64,000 bases of DNA from NCBI GenBank assembly GCA_902810075.1, contig LR778135.1:2604001-2668000 (forward strand), written 5' to 3'. This DNA comes from Ruminococcaceae bacterium BL-6. GTDB taxonomy: Bacteria > Bacillota > Clostridia > Oscillospirales > Acutalibacteraceae. The notes under the pieces were generated by a model, which saw only the letters and a program-made list of their open reading frames with translations, was not told the DNA's origin and ran no database searches. Of this stretch, positions 60,925-64,000 are shown piece after piece (position 1 is the first letter of the stretch; every line of letters starts with the position of its first letter). The translations under genes were made by a program, and so were the position numbers.

Positions 60925-63267
60925 TTACACTTCCTTCTTTGCTTCGGTCATCCGCATCACCAGAACCGTGATGTCGTCGTCGTGCCCGTCGCTGCGGCGC
61001 TTGATCGCCTGCGCCAGAATTTCCTCCGCCAGCTCCTGCGGAACTTCGCCCTTCCATTCCCCGACCAGCTCGCGCACCCAGTCGTCGCCCGAAGCGACGG
61101 CGCCGTCCGAAAACAGGACGATCAGGTCGCCCGCCGAAAGCGATACCGTCTTGTGGGAAAGGCTGGCCTCGGTGAGGATTCCGACCGGCAGGGACGGCAT
61201 GTCCACCGTGACCGCCTTTCCGCCCTTGCGCAGGACGCTGACCGCGGCGCCCGCCTTCATCAGCTCCACCTTTCCGCTGAACAGGTCGACGGCGGCGAGA
61301 TCCAGCGTGGAAAGCGATTCATCCCCGGACTTTGCCAGAAGCGCCGAGTTGACGATCTTCAGGGCGCAGTCGAAGCCGATCCCCGCCTTGATGAGCGTCG
61401 CCATGATGCCGGCGGCCATGGCACCATCCACCGCCGCGCGGCCGCCCGTGCCCATCCCGTCGCTGATGACCGCGATCTGCCGGCCGCATCCGTCCAGGAA
61501 GAACTCGTGGCTGTCGCCGCAGAGCTGCCCGTTCCCGAACACATGCTGGGAGAACCCGCTCTGAATCCGGTAAACGGGGCGCTCGCTCATCTGAATCCGG
61601 TATTTGCCCTGCGCCATGCTGATGCAGGGCGTCTCGAAGGTGCGGCCGCAGGCGCGGGAAATCTGTTTCGTCAGCTCGGCCTTGTTCAGGTGGAACCGGT
61701 CGAGCTGCGCCGCCTCGGCCTCGATGGACATGCGGTCGAACCGGTCGATGCGGCAGCTCACATCCACCGGGATGACCCCGCACTGCCGCAGGACCTCGCT
61801 CACGCGCTGGGCGGCGGAGAAATCGAACCGCTCGAACAGCTCCAGCTCGTGCGCCATATCGCTCAGCATCTGGGATGTGGTGCCGAACTGATCCGCCACG
61901 ACCGAGCGCACCTGCGTCACGCGCCGCTCCGCCGCCTCGCGCGTGACGAACTCGGCGTACTGCCGGTCGATGTTGTGGGTGATTTCCGCCATATGGCTGC
62001 AATGGTCCGAAAAATGCTTCGGGAAATCCTCTTTCGTGACCTTCCCGTTTTCGCGCAGGAGGGCCGTCACGTGATTGAACGAATCCATCGTATTCGAATA
62101 GTTGCGCTCCCAGCAATAGACCCGCAGCCCGCACCGGCTGCACGTGTCGTCGATCACGCGCTTGTAGACGCCGTTGATGTCCGGCGCGCAGATCTTCGCG
62201 AGCTTCCTCGAAACCTCCTCCACCGACTCCGAAACGCTGCCCAGGGCCTTGGCCGCGTAATCCAGCTTCATGATGACGGAGCGCCTCAGGCCGTCGCTGT
62301 GCAGCATGTCGTACGGCTGGGTGAACACGGCGGAAAGGCGGCTTCCGCTCTCCGCCGGCCACAGCATGTAAATCACCGTCGCGGCCATCACCTCATAAAG
62401 GCCAATCAGAACCGCCTCTCGGTTGCCCACCTGCAGCGAGGCGATGGCGTTGGAAACGACGAACGCGCTGGCGGAAACGAGACGGCCGAGCGGCGAGAAC
62501 ACACCCGCCATCAGCCCGCCCAGGGCGTAAGCGCCCGAAAGGTAGCTGACCCCGGCGGTGGAAAGGCTGAGCACGACCCCCGCCGCGATGCCCGAAATGG
62601 AGCCGCCCGCAACGCCGCCGTAGCGCGCCGCGAACAAAATGGCGATTACCGCGAGCACCCGCCCCACGGAGATCCCCCCCACCGTCAGCCCCGAAAACGC
62701 CAGCACGACGATTCCGGCGCTCATCGTGACGCAGGCGATCTCCTGCTGTTTCAGCGCCGCGAACCCCTTGCCCTTCAGAATCAGATTCACCGTGCGGGCA
62801 AAAAAGTACGCCCCGCCCGCCGAAAGCAGGGATTCCGCCACATACATGGCGATTCCCCCCGCGTCGGTCCCGTTCACCAGCCCCATCGCCAGCCCCGTCG
62901 CGAGCACCGGCGCCATCGAGATCAGCGGGGCGAAAAACGGATGCATCCGCAGCTTTGCCAGATCGCTGAGCGTCCACCGGATCGCGGCGGCGGCCAGCAC
63001 CGCCGCTATGTACCGCACCGGGACCACAACCCCGGATGGCAGCAGATAACCGGCAAAGGCCCCCAGCAGCACGGCCCACAGCCCGCCGTAAGGCGACGCC
63101 GCCACGGCCGCCACGCCGAACGGCGCGTATTTTCCAAAGACTACGGCGCGTGAGCAGATGAGCCCCGCTGCAAAACACGCCGCCTGCATCGTCAGCTTCT
63201 TCGCGGCGGGCGCAGCCAGCAGTTCGCCGAACGACAGCCTTTGCCTCGCAATCGCTTTTTCTTTCAT
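60925..63267 (-). CDS. spoIIE: Stage II sporulation protein E, SpoIIE (PP2C phosphatase)
   Basis: The 780-residue protein has about ten N-terminal membrane helices, a central regulatory region with CSRCGLRVYCWERNYSNT, and a C-terminal PP2C domain with AVISDGMGTGGRAA and GHDDDITVLVM. It dephosphorylates SpoIIAA to activate sigma-F in the forespore. ATG at 63267 is taken as start though its GGTGG site is modest; in-frame codons extend to 63360. It shows the organism is or was a spore former. Confidence 0.95.
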   Translation of the reverse strand: MKEKAIARQRLSFGELLAAPAAKKLTMQAACFAAGLICSRAVVFGKYAPFGVAAVAASPYGGLWAVLLGAFAGYLLPSGVVVPVRYIAAVLAAAAIRWTLSDLAKLRMHPFFAPLISMAPVLATGLAMGLVNGTDAGGIAMYVAESLLSAGGAYFFARTVNLILKGKGFAALKQQEIACVTMSAGIVVLAFSGLTVGGISVGRVLAVIAILFAARYGGVAGGSISGIAAGVVLSLSTAGVSYLSGAYALGGLMAGVFSPLGRLVSASAFVVSNAIASLQVGNREAVLIGLYEVMAATVIYMLWPAESGSRLSAVFTQPYDMLHSDGLRRSVIMKLDYAAKALGSVSESVEEVSRKLAKICAPDINGVYKRVIDDTCSRCGLRVYCWERNYSNTMDSFNHVTALLRENGKVTKEDFPKHFSDHCSHMAEITHNIDRQYAEFVTREAAERRVTQVRSVVADQFGTTSQMLSDMAHELELFERFDFSAAQRVSEVLRQCGVIPVDVSCRIDRFDRMSIEAEAAQLDRFHLNKAELTKQISRACGRTFETPCISMAQGKYRIQMSERPVYRIQSGFSQHVFGNGQLCGDSHEFFLDGCGRQIAVISDGMGTGGRAAVDGAMAAGIMATLIKAGIGFDCALKIVNSALLAKSGDESLSTLDLAAVDLFSGKVELMKAGAAVSVLRKGGKAVTVDMPSLPVGILTEASLSHKTVSLSAGDLIVLFSDGAVASGDDWVRELVGEWKGEVPQELAEEILAQAIKRRSDGHDDDITVLVMRMTEAKKEV

Positions 63268-63407
63268 CTTCAGCACCACCAAATTCTTTAAATGATAGGC
63301 ATTTCCGGGTGAATTGCAGAACCCTTCTTTCTCCTCCCCGCCTGCGGCGGAAAGAAGCACATGTATCCATGCAATTGAACAGAGAATTGCCGTAAGCTTG
63401 TCCCATA

Positions 63408-63440
63408 ATTATACAATATGTATATCAATACGATTGTCAC
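63408..63440 (-). promoter_or_regulatory. spoIIE promoter with 21-base spacer
   Basis: On the minus strand GTGACA (63440-63435), 21 bases and TATAAT (63413-63408). Spo0A-activated sigma-A promoters such as Bacillus spoIIE have this over-long spacing. No strict 0A box was found; TGACAAT is a partial match. Confidence 0.6.
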
Positions 63441-63489
63441 AACGTGCTGTAATTTTATAGGGAAAAATGGCGGGGAATAAAAAAAACGC

Positions 63490-63519
63490 TTGCAATTGAT
63501 TCTTGCGGGGTTTTATGAT
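63490..63519 (+). promoter_or_regulatory. Promoter of the aminotransferase gene
   Basis: TTGCAA (63490-63495), 18 bases and TATGAT (63514-63519). Confidence 0.6.
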
Positions 63520-63557
63520 AAACTTAAAAAAGATTTTTTGCCGGAAGGGGCGGTTTT

Positions 63558-64000
63558 ATGGAGTATGTTTTTTCAGACAGGGTTTTGACGCTGAAGCCAT
63601 CTGCGATCCGGGAAATTTTTAAATTTGCCGCCGATCCGGAAGTGATTTCGCTTTCCGCCGGGAATCCGGCGCCGGAGGCTTTTCCGGCGAGGGAGATCGC
63701 GGAGATTTCCGCGCGCGTTTTCGCCGAACGGCCGATCGACGCGCTTCAGTACAGCATCACGGAAGGCTACCAGCCGCTCCGGCGCCGGGTGACCGCTTAT
63801 ATGAAGGAGCACCACGGCGTGGGAGGGCCCGGAGACGACATCCTGATCACGTCGGGCGCGCAGCAGGTGATGGACCTTTTCACCAAATCCCTGTGCAACG
63901 AAGGGGACGTCATCCTGTGCGAAGCGCCCAGCTTCATCGGCTCGCTGAACACGTTCCGCTCCTACCGGGCAAGGCTGCGCGGAATCCCCATGCAGAGCGA
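63558..64000 (+). CDS. PLP-dependent class I aminotransferase, N-terminal part (runs off the window)
   Basis: The first 147 codons are present. They read MEYVFSDRVLTLKPSAIREI, then ISLSAGNPAPEAFPA, LQYSITEGYQPLRRRV and ITSGAQQVMDLFTKSL, the pattern of fold-type I 2-aminoadipate/aromatic aminotransferases related to the MocR catalytic part but without its DNA-binding domain. ATG at 63558 has AAGGGG seven bases upstream. The lysine-bearing half lies outside the window. Confidence 0.88.
   Translation, partial: MEYVFSDRVLTLKPSAIREIFKFAADPEVISLSAGNPAPEAFPAREIAEISARVFAERPIDALQYSITEGYQPLRRRVTAYMKEHHGVGGPGDDILITSGAQQVMDLFTKSLCNEGDVILCEAPSFIGSLNTFRSYRARLRGIPMQS

Noticed and set aside
1..64000. tRNA, rRNA, insertion sequences or prophage
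   Set aside because: No cloverleaf, rRNA segment, transposase, integrase or phage structural gene was recognised by eye; a tRNAscan or rRNA search would settle it.

Overview
The window reads as chromosome of an anaerobic, spore-forming, Gram-positive Firmicute of the class Clostridia. The supporting evidence is a tryptophan T-box leader, a SpoIIE gene, a class III fructose-1,6-bisphosphatase, frequent TTG/GTG starts with strong AGGAGG ribosome sites, a membrane-bound [NiFe] hydrogenase and a hydroxyacyl-CoA dehydratase activase. The high GC content, together with galacturonate and hydrogen metabolism, suggests an Oscillospirales-type (Caproiciproducens-like) organism. That assignment is inference. 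No rRNA, tRNA, CRISPR array, insertion sequence or prophage gene was recognised.

Layout. 0-2.5 kb: a Trp-specific T-box controls an ABC importer (binding protein, permease, start of the ATPase; leftward). 2.6-8.6 kb: a divergent ApbE-like protein, then a MarR regulator with a two-gene CoA-dehydratase activase/dehydratase unit. 8.9-13.9 kb: mscL, a beta-CASP nuclease, fbp and exonuclease III. 14.0-16.5 kb: nucleoside salvage operon deoD-cdd-pdp. 17.1-23.3 kb: galacturonate catabolism, uxaB-uxaA diverging from a LacI regulator-uxaC-esterase unit, with matching operators on both promoters. 23.5-26.2 kb: a lower-GC biotin module bioY-bioD-bioA under a BirA operator. 26.2-30.9 kb: an unrecognised cassette made of a secreted protein, a two-permease ABC exporter and a paralogous anchored protein broken by an amber codon, bracketed by near-identical hairpins. 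31-34.4 kb: YbaK deacylase, an ABC-F ATPase, a candidate small RNA and a GNAT.

34.6-44.5 kb is one rightward operon for an Ech-type energy-converting [NiFe] hydrogenase (six subunits) followed by hypF-hypC-hypD-hypE maturation genes; hypA, hypB and a maturation protease are absent. dinB follows. 45.8-49.3 kb: a YcsG-like NRAMP relative and a LexA-box-controlled radical-SAM/DUF4130 DNA-repair pair. 49.4-52.5 kb: ldh, ridA and degV, where ldh and degV are each preceded, in transcription orientation, by copies of the same structured repeat; the degV leader carries four tandem 81-bp copies behind a near-consensus promoter. 52.5-64 kb: cardiolipin synthase, a TatD/radical-SAM pair, metG, an LCP cell-wall ligase, a 40-residue membrane protein, an FAD oxidoreductase, spoIIE and the start of an aminotransferase.

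How the genes work together: galacturonate and nucleoside breakdown feed sugar and pyruvate metabolism; lactate dehydrogenase and the ferredoxin-linked hydrogenase dispose of reductant, the latter also conserving energy as an ion gradient; fbp supports gluconeogenesis. The two best candidates for undescribed biology are the tandem structured leader family near ldh/degV and the hairpin-bracketed secreted-protein/ABC cassette.
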